Below, piece by piece: positions 26,535 to 34,410 of a stretch of 49,729 nucleotides of DNA. The position numbers and the translations under genes are program-made. Below the pieces are notes generated by a model. The model ran no database searches, had not been told where the DNA came from, and saw only the letters and a program-made list of their open reading frames with translations. Position 1 is the stretch's first letter. Each line of letters begins with the position of its first letter. Source of the stretch: an uncultured Granulosicoccaceae bacterium (GTDB taxonomy: Bacteria; Pseudomonadota; Gammaproteobacteria; Granulosicoccales; Granulosicoccaceae); the NCBI GenBank assembly GCA_937927895.1, contig CALGKA010000106.1:1-49729 (forward strand), in the 5' to 3' direction.

Positions 26535-28967
26535 TTAACTACAATCAGGATTTATATCTCCAAGCCTGTTGCTCATGTAAGTCACGTTGTTAATCACCTG
26601 AAATACAACAGATCCCCCGGATGTATTACAGTCAATAGCCCATCCGTGACTATTACTGATACTGACTGTATCAAGATCAACAATTGATCCTCGTATGAAG
26701 TTTAGAGCACCGAAGGGGCCACGGCCTGTCACTGGCCCATCTATTTCCGAGTCAAAGCCACCACCTGTCACAGTTAAGTGCGTCGCACTAAAGTTGCTCG
26801 CAAATATTCCACGCCAGTTCTGTGGATCTTCTGGAGGACCAGAGATAATAACCGGCTTTTCAGAGGTACCTGAAATTAGTATCGCTGGTGGCTCTTCACC
26901 GTTTCTGAGCTCGAACTCCTGCACATCAATACGACCCGATTCGTCTACATATATACGCACTCCGGCATCTACAAACAACTTTGGGTGAGGCAACATGGAA
27001 TCGAATCCACGCCGCCCTATCGACAATGTGGATATAGACCATGGCACACCAAGATCTTTAAGGGTATATTCCCCTCCTCTCAAATTACTTTCCTCAATTA
27101 ATCGAATCCCAGACAGACCGTTAGCTGATGTCGACAAATCATATATATTGCTGTCGTCCAGCGTAGCTACTTGCGTTATTGACAGGGCCAGTCCATAGCC
27201 CTGGTTACTCGTAAAGGAATTGTCGGTAAAATCTTCAATTAGTATTCCTTCTCCAACGGTCATTCCATTTCCACTTGAACCAGATACCGATACATTGGAA
27301 ATATTTGCTAATGCAGGTGGGTTATCGCTGAAAACAGAGACAGAAGATGTGAGCTCTATAGCCGCATCAACACCACCGTTTTCCACATTGGTATGAGTCA
27401 ACTTAAAATTAGTTCCCTCTAGTGCAATTCCGTCCCAGTAACCATCTGATTGTTCTTCTCCCAGGAACTCGATTGGCTCGGACACAGTTCCCTCAGACAC
27501 TATAAAGCCAGATGTGCTTAGTGATGCTCCTCTTGCAAATATAAATTTTGCACCCGCGACAATTGTTGCCTCGTTAATCTCAAGGTCACCAATGACATAG
27601 TAATCACAATCAGCGTCTGAATTTGGAAAGACTCGTAGCTCACTACTCAGTGCTGAGTTAACTAGAATAGTTTCATTGCACTGCGTAACGTCCCGTCGTT
27701 CGGCATCGCTTACGACTGGTGATTGATCAAGCATACAGCTCGGGTCACTATCACCCAATACGGCCTCGCTTATCACTAAGCCTGAAATAGAGATACTCTG
27801 CGGCTGAGAACTGGAAGTAGAACTGGAACAAACCACACCCCAACTGCGGCTGTTATTGATCATCATATTTTCTATCGTGCCGCGATTTGTATTAACACTC
27901 ACGGCTCCACCAATTGAACTAGCCACTGAACCGCCGTTATTCACTATTAGATTTCGAACGTGATTGTCTCTATCCAGCTCCAGCCCGCCCCATCCAGACT
28001 CACTCCCATCAACAGAATTGAATACGACAGGTAATTGTTGAGTACCGTTGAGCAACGATTCGGTGAACGAAATATCCGTATCATCTGCCACAATGAATTC
28101 GACACCTGCTTCAATCGCGCTGGAACGAATATTGACTCCTCCACTTTGACCGCTGGGCTGAATTGAGTTTTTAAGCCGGTACGGTGTATTCAGGTTTTTA
28201 AATATCTGCCCATTGATGAATCTGCTGTCGATTTCTATCCCTGATATCGCGTTAGCACCAGCGGAACCACCGAAGGCATTGTTTCTACCTAAAAAACTCA
28301 CCAAATTGCGATCAATAACCAAGGCCACGCCTGAGTTTGAGGCGATGATATTCGCCTCAAAAACCAGATCCTCTGTTTGGGCGGATGTGTCGTCCAACAC
28401 CAGCCCGGCTGAAACACTATTGAGAAAACTACTTTCTGTAATTGATAACCCACCGCCCGACGCATTAGCAATAACCATTGCTTGTGTATCTGCGTTAGCT
28501 GAAACCGCACCACCGCCAGAGAAAACAGCACCGTTAATATTTCCACCACGAGTAAAATTAATCATGCCCCACGGACTGTTTGCATCTGCCGCCTGAAATC
28601 GAACGGGTGAAGATTGTGTACCCTCGATCAACACCTCAGACACTCTGAATGTCAAATCGATTCCTTCTTGAAGCACAAAAGTTACGCCATCATCAATCAC
28701 AACATCCTCACGGATAGTGATGTCTTCATCGATCAGATAGTCGCAACCACCTGACAGGTTAGTCAGACGCAATGGCGTGCTGGTATTATTGTCGATTGCA
28801 TCTTCCAATCGTTGTGTACACGCTCCGACCGTAATCACCGGAGGTGCTGCTACCCCCGATGATCCTGGTTGTGATCCACCACCAGAGGAACCCCCACCAC
28901 CACACGAAACTAATAAACCTGCAAAGATTGTTGGAACCGCAACAGCCTGTATAGTCTCTATATTCAT
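26535..28967 (-). CDS. Parallel beta-helix lipoprotein with internal duplication
   Basis: I do not recognise a named family. The 810 residues start with a lipoprotein signal (lipobox LVSC, Cys22) followed by a Gly/Ser-rich linker, so the protein is probably anchored in the outer membrane. The rest is short beta-strand repeats rich in Asn, Gly, Ser and Ile, typical of a right-handed parallel beta-helix. Four blocks of about 190 residues each carry G-T-x-x-x-P-[VI]-x-[FI] (residues 116, 308, 493, 700) followed by a W-containing strand. Blocks pair into two halves: Cys50/75/380/411 correspond to Cys430/454/770/809. The ATG overlaps the preceding gene's stop as ATGA, with AAGGA upstream. It might bind polysaccharide, but no catalytic site is evident. 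Confidence 0.75.
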   Translation of the reverse strand: MNIETIQAVAVPTIFAGLLVSCGGGGSSGGGSQPGSSGVAAPPVITVGACTQRLEDAIDNNTSTPLRLTNLSGGCDYLIDEDITIREDVVIDDGVTFVLQEGIDLTFRVSEVLIEGTQSSPVRFQAADANSPWGMINFTRGGNINGAVFSGGGAVSANADTQAMVIANASGGGLSITESSFLNSVSAGLVLDDTSAQTEDLVFEANIIASNSGVALVIDRNLVSFLGRNNAFGGSAGANAISGIEIDSRFINGQIFKNLNTPYRLKNSIQPSGQSGGVNIRSSAIEAGVEFIVADDTDISFTESLLNGTQQLPVVFNSVDGSESGWGGLELDRDNHVRNLIVNNGGSVASSIGGAVSVNTNRGTIENMMINNSRSWGVVCSSSTSSSQPQSISISGLVISEAVLGDSDPSCMLDQSPVVSDAERRDVTQCNETILVNSALSSELRVFPNSDADCDYYVIGDLEINEATIVAGAKFIFARGASLSTSGFIVSEGTVSEPIEFLGEEQSDGYWDGIALEGTNFKLTHTNVENGGVDAAIELTSSVSVFSDNPPALANISNVSVSGSSGNGMTVGEGILIEDFTDNSFTSNQGYGLALSITQVATLDDSNIYDLSTSANGLSGIRLIEESNLRGGEYTLKDLGVPWSISTLSIGRRGFDSMLPHPKLFVDAGVRIYVDESGRIDVQEFELRNGEEPPAILISGTSEKPVIISGPPEDPQNWRGIFASNFSATHLTVTGGGFDSEIDGPVTGRGPFGALNFIRGSIVDLDTVSISNSHGWAIDCNTSGGSVVFQVINNVTYMSNRLGDINPDCS

Positions 28968-30910
28968 TGGTTATCTATTCCTTTAATCCAAAGTAGTCCA
29001 TCAGGCCAAGCCAGTACGATTGTTCCATCATCAAATGAAAAGATAGGGCCTGAAGATGTATTAATGGCTGAAAAAAGATCTCTGAGTAAGACAGAAACCC
29101 CATTAACATCAATTCGATCCAGCGGCTTTAATAGTATTTTAAAGCGATCGTCAGTTTCCTTTCGCAACATGTGCACACCCAATATTTGACTACTGGCTTT
29201 GTCGTACAGTGAGGCAAAAAACACTGGCGCATTATTAGTATCCAGGTAGGCATTACTCAATGCAGCTATGACAAGTTGCTCGTCAAAACCGATCACTTCA
29301 CCGTGACTGGCTACCAGCTGTTCAGTCACACCAAAGCCGGAAGATCTCTCACTTGGAACAGATTGTGTGACAAGCCCGTATGCTGATCTCCCAGGCACAT
29401 CAATTAAGGCGTGAGGTTGCCCGTCCGGCAATTGGCCTGAGAATACAGCTTGTTGTCCAGCGTTAGATAGGTTTCCACCCACAACATAATATTCTTGCCC
29501 GGTATTACTAAAACCAAATCGAGTGTTGCGGTCTGATACAGACATCAGCACCGAACCCTTAGGGCTGACATCAAATTGAAACGGATATTGATCTACCAGA
29601 TTTGGTGCATAGTCACCCTGCACAAACGGCAATTGTTCGCCTTCAACATACACCAGGCTGGGAGTATCTGTGCCAATCTGGTACCACCACGAGTCACGGC
29701 GATCGAGCGCGCCTCCCCTCTCATTTCGCTTCTCTATAACCGAGCTGTAGAAAAAGCCGCCATCCGGAAATACTTTTTCCAGTGTTACCTGATAATGAAA
29801 ATAACCTGGTGCGCCTGTAACTTCGCTACCTTCAAGCACAAGCGCTTGCAGCGTTTCTCCTGACAATTGCACGATGGCGTACTTTGATAGCCCCGGACAA
29901 TCAGTTAAGCCACGGTTCTCAAAACCAATCTGCATAACAACTGTGCCACTGTCATCCATATTCATCACAGGTGCACCGGATCGGGCTTTCGGTACTATTG
30001 GACATCCATCTAGCGACAGTCCATCTACGTTATCTGAACCTGAGTCCAGTACGATATCGGAGCCCGATCGTAAATGTCGCCTAAGTGAACCAGATGGGTC
30101 TCTATAAATAGTCCCCGCTAGTGAATGGGACAACCCGGATTCAGATTCGAAAGCCCGAATCCAGCTAGGAGCGACGTTGATATCGATGTTTTCATTGCTT
30201 ACTCGTGCGCCATTGTCATCGACAATGATAGTTAACGGGCTCGCTGTACTTATGGTCGAGCCGTCTCTGCCATCCTGTTTAACACCAACCAGTGCAAGCA
30301 GCGCCATGGATCCATCTGATGCGAGGGATGTTTGAGCGACATCACGAATAGCAAATCGATCTGGCAAACCACTAATAGCGGTACCTTCACCAATTACCAC
30401 TTGTGGATCATCCAGGCTGCCAGCTATTACGTCTGCGACACCCGGCAGGCCGCTCGGCATGGTGTAAGTAGCTGCCCAGGCGATCAGCCCGGAAGGATGC
30501 GAGGTAGCAGCCGAAATACCCACCAAGCGCTTCGTTACCCCGGCAGGCTGTACCACTTCATTTGTATGTGTGAGTAACTTGACAGTAACACCGGAAGACA
30601 GGACAGTTCCGCCAGTAGAATCTTCTGTAACGATGTTGTCTGCTTGTTCGGTCTCTGTGGTTTCACCATCAGCGCTGCCTGCAGAATCTGTATCTTGCTC
30701 TGCATCAGTTACATTAACATCTTCAGTACCGTTGGTAGTTGAATCGCCCTGGGTTACGTCCTCCGCATTGGTTGACGCCTGACCCGTATCTTCTGACGAT
30801 ACGACGTTACCCAAGTCAGACATGTTGTCATCTTCATCGCCAGAGGAACCACCACAGGCCTGGAGACAACACAAAATCACCACTGAGATAGCAGAAGTTA
30901 GCTTGACCAT
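28964..30910 (-). CDS. Large lipoprotein with acidic linker (middle gene)
   Basis: Function unknown. The 648 residues begin with a signal peptide and lipobox LQAC (Cys19), then an Asp/Glu/Ser/Thr-rich segment of about 80 residues that is probably a flexible stalk. The ectodomain from about residue 105 contains recurring strand-turn-strand units such as GLPDRFAIRDVAQTSLASDG and ends in a unit FDDGTIVLAWPDGLLWIKG. The repeated G-x-x-x-F and DG pattern suggests a beta-propeller-like or DUF7453-like fold; this is a tentative reading. Several units match the upstream gene product, so the two look like diverged paralogs. AAGGAAG precedes the ATG. It lies 35 bases downstream of the first gene. Confidence 0.7.
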   Translation of the reverse strand: MVKLTSAISVVILCCLQACGGSSGDEDDNMSDLGNVVSSEDTGQASTNAEDVTQGDSTTNGTEDVNVTDAEQDTDSAGSADGETTETEQADNIVTEDSTGGTVLSSGVTVKLLTHTNEVVQPAGVTKRLVGISAATSHPSGLIAWAATYTMPSGLPGVADVIAGSLDDPQVVIGEGTAISGLPDRFAIRDVAQTSLASDGSMALLALVGVKQDGRDGSTISTASPLTIIVDDNGARVSNENIDINVAPSWIRAFESESGLSHSLAGTIYRDPSGSLRRHLRSGSDIVLDSGSDNVDGLSLDGCPIVPKARSGAPVMNMDDSGTVVMQIGFENRGLTDCPGLSKYAIVQLSGETLQALVLEGSEVTGAPGYFHYQVTLEKVFPDGGFFYSSVIEKRNERGGALDRRDSWWYQIGTDTPSLVYVEGEQLPFVQGDYAPNLVDQYPFQFDVSPKGSVLMSVSDRNTRFGFSNTGQEYYVVGGNLSNAGQQAVFSGQLPDGQPHALIDVPGRSAYGLVTQSVPSERSSGFGVTEQLVASHGEVIGFDEQLVIAALSNAYLDTNNAPVFFASLYDKASSQILGVHMLRKETDDRFKILLKPLDRIDVNGVSVLLRDLFSAINTSSGPIFSFDDGTIVLAWPDGLLWIKGIDNQ

Positions 30911-30945
30911 TACGGTATCTTCCTTTTCACCTGGTTATTCCCAAT

Positions 30946-32850
30946 TCAACGCTCAAGCGGCACGACTATCAGACCAGACGAACGACTAGTATTACCGTTG
31001 TACTTCAATACCACCCAGTTATCGTCAATAATCATAGGAATATCCCTGAGGCCTTCAATTCTTACAGGCACGGTATCCGTTTCGATAACCTCCCCTGGGG
31101 TAAATAATTTTTTAGGCTCTGCAGATGCATCACGTAACCATATTCCGCTCTCACTCGCCGATTCGTCGTCGACATCGTTGACACTCGCAGAAAAAATCAC
31201 TGTCCCGCCATCAAAAGCACGTGCTTCTCCCACGCTACTGACAAAAGCAGAATCTGCAAATCCTGGAAATGCGGCTCCTCCTTCAGTGGCTATTGCAACC
31301 AGCGGACTTGAACCACTTACCGGCAAGCTGGAATAAGGACTAACAGGTGGATGCGGATAGCCACTTATAATTGATGTTCCGTATGTAGACGATACATACC
31401 CGTCATCCGCCACCAACAAAGACTCAGCTACCCCTTCTTGATTGAAGGAAGACGGTGGATCTCCCTCGTACGACACCGGACTATCACCCAAAGCAGATTG
31501 AAACGTTTCACCTTCCAGTGCCACGAGTCTTGGCTCGCCGACAGCAGAAACCACCCAACGAGAATCGAATGTCTCACCGGTGCTTGGTTTTGCTATTACC
31601 GCCCGCGCTAATATCTGCCCTGCATCAGACACATTGCGAATGCTAACTTCCACAAACACCGCATTGTCCATACCGGGCACCGCAAAACCTGCACTCAGAA
31701 GCTCTGAAAAGCCTCCCTGTGCGGTGTACATCATGATTGAACTTGTGTCGTCGCCGATAATCCTCTGCCGGGTCTGTGTTGCAAATTCATCTTTCACAAC
31801 TCCACGTCTGGCGCAAACTCCGTCGTTGTTTGCAGCCGATGTCTCTGCATCGAGTACTGAATCAAAGTAGAGCACACCGGAGCTATCCAGTGCGTACTTC
31901 CCTCGTTGGTCAAAACTAACTCGACAACCATCAGACAACACTGGCAGTACTTGTAGCCTTTGCTGCTCTGACAGTGAGAAAGTGTCAGAACTTACAGTGA
32001 CAAACCGCGGACCTTCACCCGAATCAACAAACAAAGCGGTGGGGCGAAAGCTCGAGACTGGCACTATAAAAGCCATCTGATCACCACTATGATCTGCGCT
32101 GCTCAACCGGCCTAACGTTGCTGACGGATCACCGGGGACAGTGATCGAATCACCTTCAGAAAATAATGCAGTAACAACCCCATCCTTACTTTCTACCAAA
32201 GATGAAAACGATCGAGACCCATCCATAATTACCGATGCAAGCACACGCCCCTCTGGCCCCATATACACTTCATTAACTGCTGAAATACGGACGCTTGGCG
32301 CAAGCCCGTCAACCGCGTCGCCAACTTGAATCACCCGTTCAAGCGGGCTGAACACGTCACCAGCTAACACTTCATCAATTCTCTCGCAGCACACGCTCTC
32401 AAAACGGATGGACTTAACTGCAACATCACCAGAGCGATTTACCAAAGGTGTGCCAATAGAAAAGATCGACTCCGTGCCTTCTACAAAAGAGCCCTGCTCC
32501 TTTACAACCAGTCGCGCCCTACGTCCTGTGCTATCGCTCTCATTTGTTTGTGTATCAGATGACTCCCCTGTTGAACCATCAGTACTTGAGTCTGGCTCCA
32601 CAGCAGCATCGCCCGCCTCTTGATTATCGGAGTCACTATTATCAGAGTCACTGCCCACTGATTCATCCTCGTCCGTACTACCAGTGCTGTCTGTATCTCC
32701 GTCTGTGCTGGTGACCTCCTCCGGCTCAACAAGTTCTGACGAACCACTTTCAGATCCACCACCACAACTTACCAATATGATAGCAGCAAAAACGAGTGCG
32801 ATCTGTTTGTAGACCCCCTGTATCTTCAAGGAAAGTATATCTTTATCCAT
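30946..32850 (-). CDS. Large lipoprotein with acidic linker (first gene of operon)
   Basis: Function unknown. The 634 residues carry a signal peptide with lipobox LVSC (Cys29) followed by GGGSESGSSE and a linker of about 75 residues dominated by Asp, Ser, Thr and Glu. The ectodomain (from about residue 110) repeats units like VGDAVDGLAPSVRISAVNEV and GGTVIFSASVNDVDDESASE and ends with DDNWVVLKYNG and GLIVVPLER. The arrangement and several units resemble the next gene product, supporting a gene duplication. A GAG-rich ribosome-binding site lies about ten bases before the ATG. As first gene of the three-gene set it should follow the operon promoter, which I could not identify in 32851-33166. 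Confidence 0.7.
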   Translation of the reverse strand: MDKDILSLKIQGVYKQIALVFAAIILVSCGGGSESGSSELVEPEEVTSTDGDTDSTGSTDEDESVGSDSDNSDSDNQEAGDAAVEPDSSTDGSTGESSDTQTNESDSTGRRARLVVKEQGSFVEGTESIFSIGTPLVNRSGDVAVKSIRFESVCCERIDEVLAGDVFSPLERVIQVGDAVDGLAPSVRISAVNEVYMGPEGRVLASVIMDGSRSFSSLVESKDGVVTALFSEGDSITVPGDPSATLGRLSSADHSGDQMAFIVPVSSFRPTALFVDSGEGPRFVTVSSDTFSLSEQQRLQVLPVLSDGCRVSFDQRGKYALDSSGVLYFDSVLDAETSAANNDGVCARRGVVKDEFATQTRQRIIGDDTSSIMMYTAQGGFSELLSAGFAVPGMDNAVFVEVSIRNVSDAGQILARAVIAKPSTGETFDSRWVVSAVGEPRLVALEGETFQSALGDSPVSYEGDPPSSFNQEGVAESLLVADDGYVSSTYGTSIISGYPHPPVSPYSSLPVSGSSPLVAIATEGGAAFPGFADSAFVSSVGEARAFDGGTVIFSASVNDVDDESASESGIWLRDASAEPKKLFTPGEVIETDTVPVRIEGLRDIPMIIDDNWVVLKYNGNTSRSSGLIVVPLER

Positions 32851-33166
32851 AAAATATTTACTCTCACTGGTTAGAGGCTATATTGTGACTTCAGTGCTAC
32901 AGAGCCTAACAATTATGGCTTGTCTTCCAAACATGATAATTTTCACCTCTGCACATCTTGACATACGAACCCAACCTGACGCCGGTCGAAAATTGGAAAT
33001 CGAATGTATTACTAGGGCGGTGCATATGAACTCAAATAGATGGCAGCTGAATTTAGAATGCTTCTCTCAAGCAACCACGCTCCTATCGATACTATCAATT
33101 TTATTTTTTCATATATTTCTATAAGCAATAAAATGTATCTAACAATTCAATGAAACCGATGATGGG
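32851..33166. other. Upstream region of the lipoprotein operon
   Basis: About 315 bases without a credible gene; a 79-codon plus-strand frame here looks like chance. A bulged inverted repeat (GTTAGAGGCT at 32870-32879 with AGAGCCTAAC at 32901-32910) would form a hairpin in the leader just before the first gene's ribosome-binding site. No clear -35/-10 pair was found. Confidence 0.5.
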
Positions 33167-33510
33167 ATGAATCCCCTTTCAAGCGTGATTATTGCCACCT
33201 TCAACCGTCAAGAGCAGCTACTCGACACGATCAGATCAGCAATGCAGCACGTGGTATACAAATGGAATGTATCGTTGTGGTAGAAGGCTCAACTGATGAC
33301 ACCTATGAAGCCGCTTCATCACTTTCCGATATATTCCAGAATCCTCTTCGAGTTATATCTCTCCCGTAAAAGCCGGGGGTTAGCGCTGCAAGAAATGCAG
33401 GTATAAAAAGCTCATCTGGAGAGTTTATCGCAACACTTGATTACGACGATCAATGGGCACCAGGAAAACTCTTTAAACAACTCGGTGCAGTGCTATCTGC
33501 AATCGATTAT
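33167..33510 (+). pseudogene. Broken family-2 glycosyltransferase fragment
   Basis: The N-terminal part of a GT-A family 2 glycosyltransferase is readable but broken. Frame one gives MNPLSSVIIATFNRQEQLLD then DTIRSAMQ and runs to a stop at 33281. The continuation, ECIVVVEGSTDDTYEAASSL, is in another frame from 33265, where a few family residues (the usual QTYPN) are missing. That frame has a TAA stop at 33367 and then goes on with PGVSAARNAGI and EFIATLDYDDQW. Thus there is one frameshift, one in-frame stop, and truncation where the 120-bp repeat begins near 33494-33511. Such enzymes build polysaccharide or cell-surface glycans from nucleotide sugars. The live version would have been about 250-350 residues. 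Confidence 0.8.
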
Positions 33511-33725
33511 GTGAGAAGCACAGAGAGATCACCTTTCAAATAGATGGCGACCCGGATTCGGCTTCGGGGCAGAACGTCCCACGCTTACGCTTGTGGGTTT
33601 CCCTGACGAGCGGTATCTGCAACCGATTACGTGAAAAAACATAGAGAGATCATCTTTCAAATAGCTGGCGGCCCGGATTCTTCTTCGGGGCAGAACCTCC
33701 CTCGCTTACGCTTAAGGGCTTCCTA
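33494..33725 (+). repeat. Tandem array of ~120-bp repeats, right copy
   Basis: Starts with the last 17 bases of a unit (TATCTGCAATCGATTAT), then one full 120-bp unit at 33511-33630 and a shortened one from 33631. It has the same direction as the array at 25749-26188 and the same core (CCCACGCTTACGCTTGTGGG at 33588). The last unit carries the variant CCCTCGCTTACGCTTAAGGG at 33699. The array replaces the 3' part of the glycosyltransferase. Confidence 0.9.
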
Positions 33726-33730
33726 AAAAT

Positions 33731-33790
33731 GACGAGCAGACTAAGGGACGAGCACGACTAAGGACGAGCACGATTAAGATCGAGCAGGCA
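33731..33790 (+). repeat. Short tandem repeat, ~16-bp units
   Basis: Four imperfect units of the form GACGAGCAcGAcTAAG follow each other directly after the 120-bp array. The GACGAGC word is also part of that array and of the REP-like elements at the right end of the window. Confidence 0.75.
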
Positions 33791-33791
33791 G

Positions 33792-33878
33792 GATAAGTTA
33801 GAGAAAGCTTATGAGGAACTTATGGATGAACAGCACTTTCAAAACATTTTCCAGCAGTCGGATACAATTCAGAAATAA
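33792..33878 (+). pseudogene. Possible C-terminal gene remnant
   Basis: An open stretch of 28 codons without a start, ending in TAA, reads like a protein C-terminus (KLEKAYEELMDEQHFQNIFQ then QSDTIQK). It has the same direction as the glycosyltransferase fragment and lies behind the repeat array, so it could be that gene's displaced tail. This is an inference from position and composition only. Confidence 0.25.
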
Positions 33879-34022
33879 CCGTAAAAACGAGCGCGCAAAA
33901 CATGCAGCGCCCCACCCTTGCTGAGCGTTGCGAACCACAACCGCATCAATGGCCTCGATCCCAAAATACCGACGAGTGCCGACACTCACGAAGTGAATGC
34001 AGTTAAAACGCGCTTTTTGTTG

Positions 34023-34144
34023 TTTTTTGAAACAGTCTTCCGTGGGGTCAAAGCGCCAGGGGCGGCGCTTTGAGCGCGGTGCACATGGATGTGCCCATAG
34101 TTGACAATAATGGGCGCGACCCCATGGAAGATGATTTCAAAAAA
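34023..34144. repeat. Multi-stem palindromic element
   Basis: Outer arms of 27 bp (34023-34049 and 34118-34144) are complementary at 23 positions. Inside are AAAGCGCC/GGCGCTTT (34050-34071) and two overlapping, mutually exclusive stems: GCACAT/ATGTGC (34081-34094) and GCCCAT/ATGGGC (34093-34115). The outer arms end in T6 and A6. The shape suggests a structured RNA or a miniature transposable element. No known RNA family was recognised. Confidence 0.7.
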
Positions 34145-34147
34145 TAG

Positions 34148-34375
34148 CGACAGCCACCCCTCCCCACTTAAAAAAAGAGGCAACAAAGTAGCAAGAAGGC
34201 CTTTGCTTCTGTTTGGGCCTTTCCAAATGAAGGCCGCCGGCAGGGCATGGCACGCACGTCAGCCGGCCGCAGGACAAGCCAAAGCGAAAGCCGCCGACAG
34301 GCCAAAAAACCAAAATAAAAACCAGAATGAGCAAAGCGAAAGCCGCCCAAGAAAAACCAAGAAAAACCAAAACCT
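34148..34375. other. Low-complexity region behind glmM
   Basis: A purine-rich stretch that repeats CAAAGCGAAAGCCGCC (34281 and 34333 areas) and CAAGAAAAAC. Long frames exist on both strands but their translations are compositionally biased and lack starts with ribosome-binding sites. I treat it as non-coding. It may be part of a dispersed repeat. Confidence 0.5.
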
Positions 34376-34397
34376 GCAGCCAGCAAAAGCCGGCTGC
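34356..34397 (-). terminator. Probable glmM terminator
   Basis: Downstream of the glmM stop the minus strand forms GCAGCCGGC, TTTT loop, GCTGGCTGC (nine pairs, one G-U), followed by AGGTTTTGGTTTTTCTTGG. The T tract is interrupted but rich enough for an intrinsic terminator. Confidence 0.6.
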
Positions 34398-34410
34398 CAA
34401 GGCAAAAAGA

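Noticed and set aside
32885..33124. Plus-strand 79-codon frame upstream of the lipoprotein operon
   Set aside because: No ribosome-binding site, biased composition, and no recognisable motif; it lies in the leader/promoter space of the minus-strand operon.
33798..33989. Minus-strand 63-codon frame in the island
   Set aside because: No convincing start signal; it overlaps the plus-strand remnant and a repeat-rich zone. A dispersed repeat cannot be excluded, but a gene is not supported.
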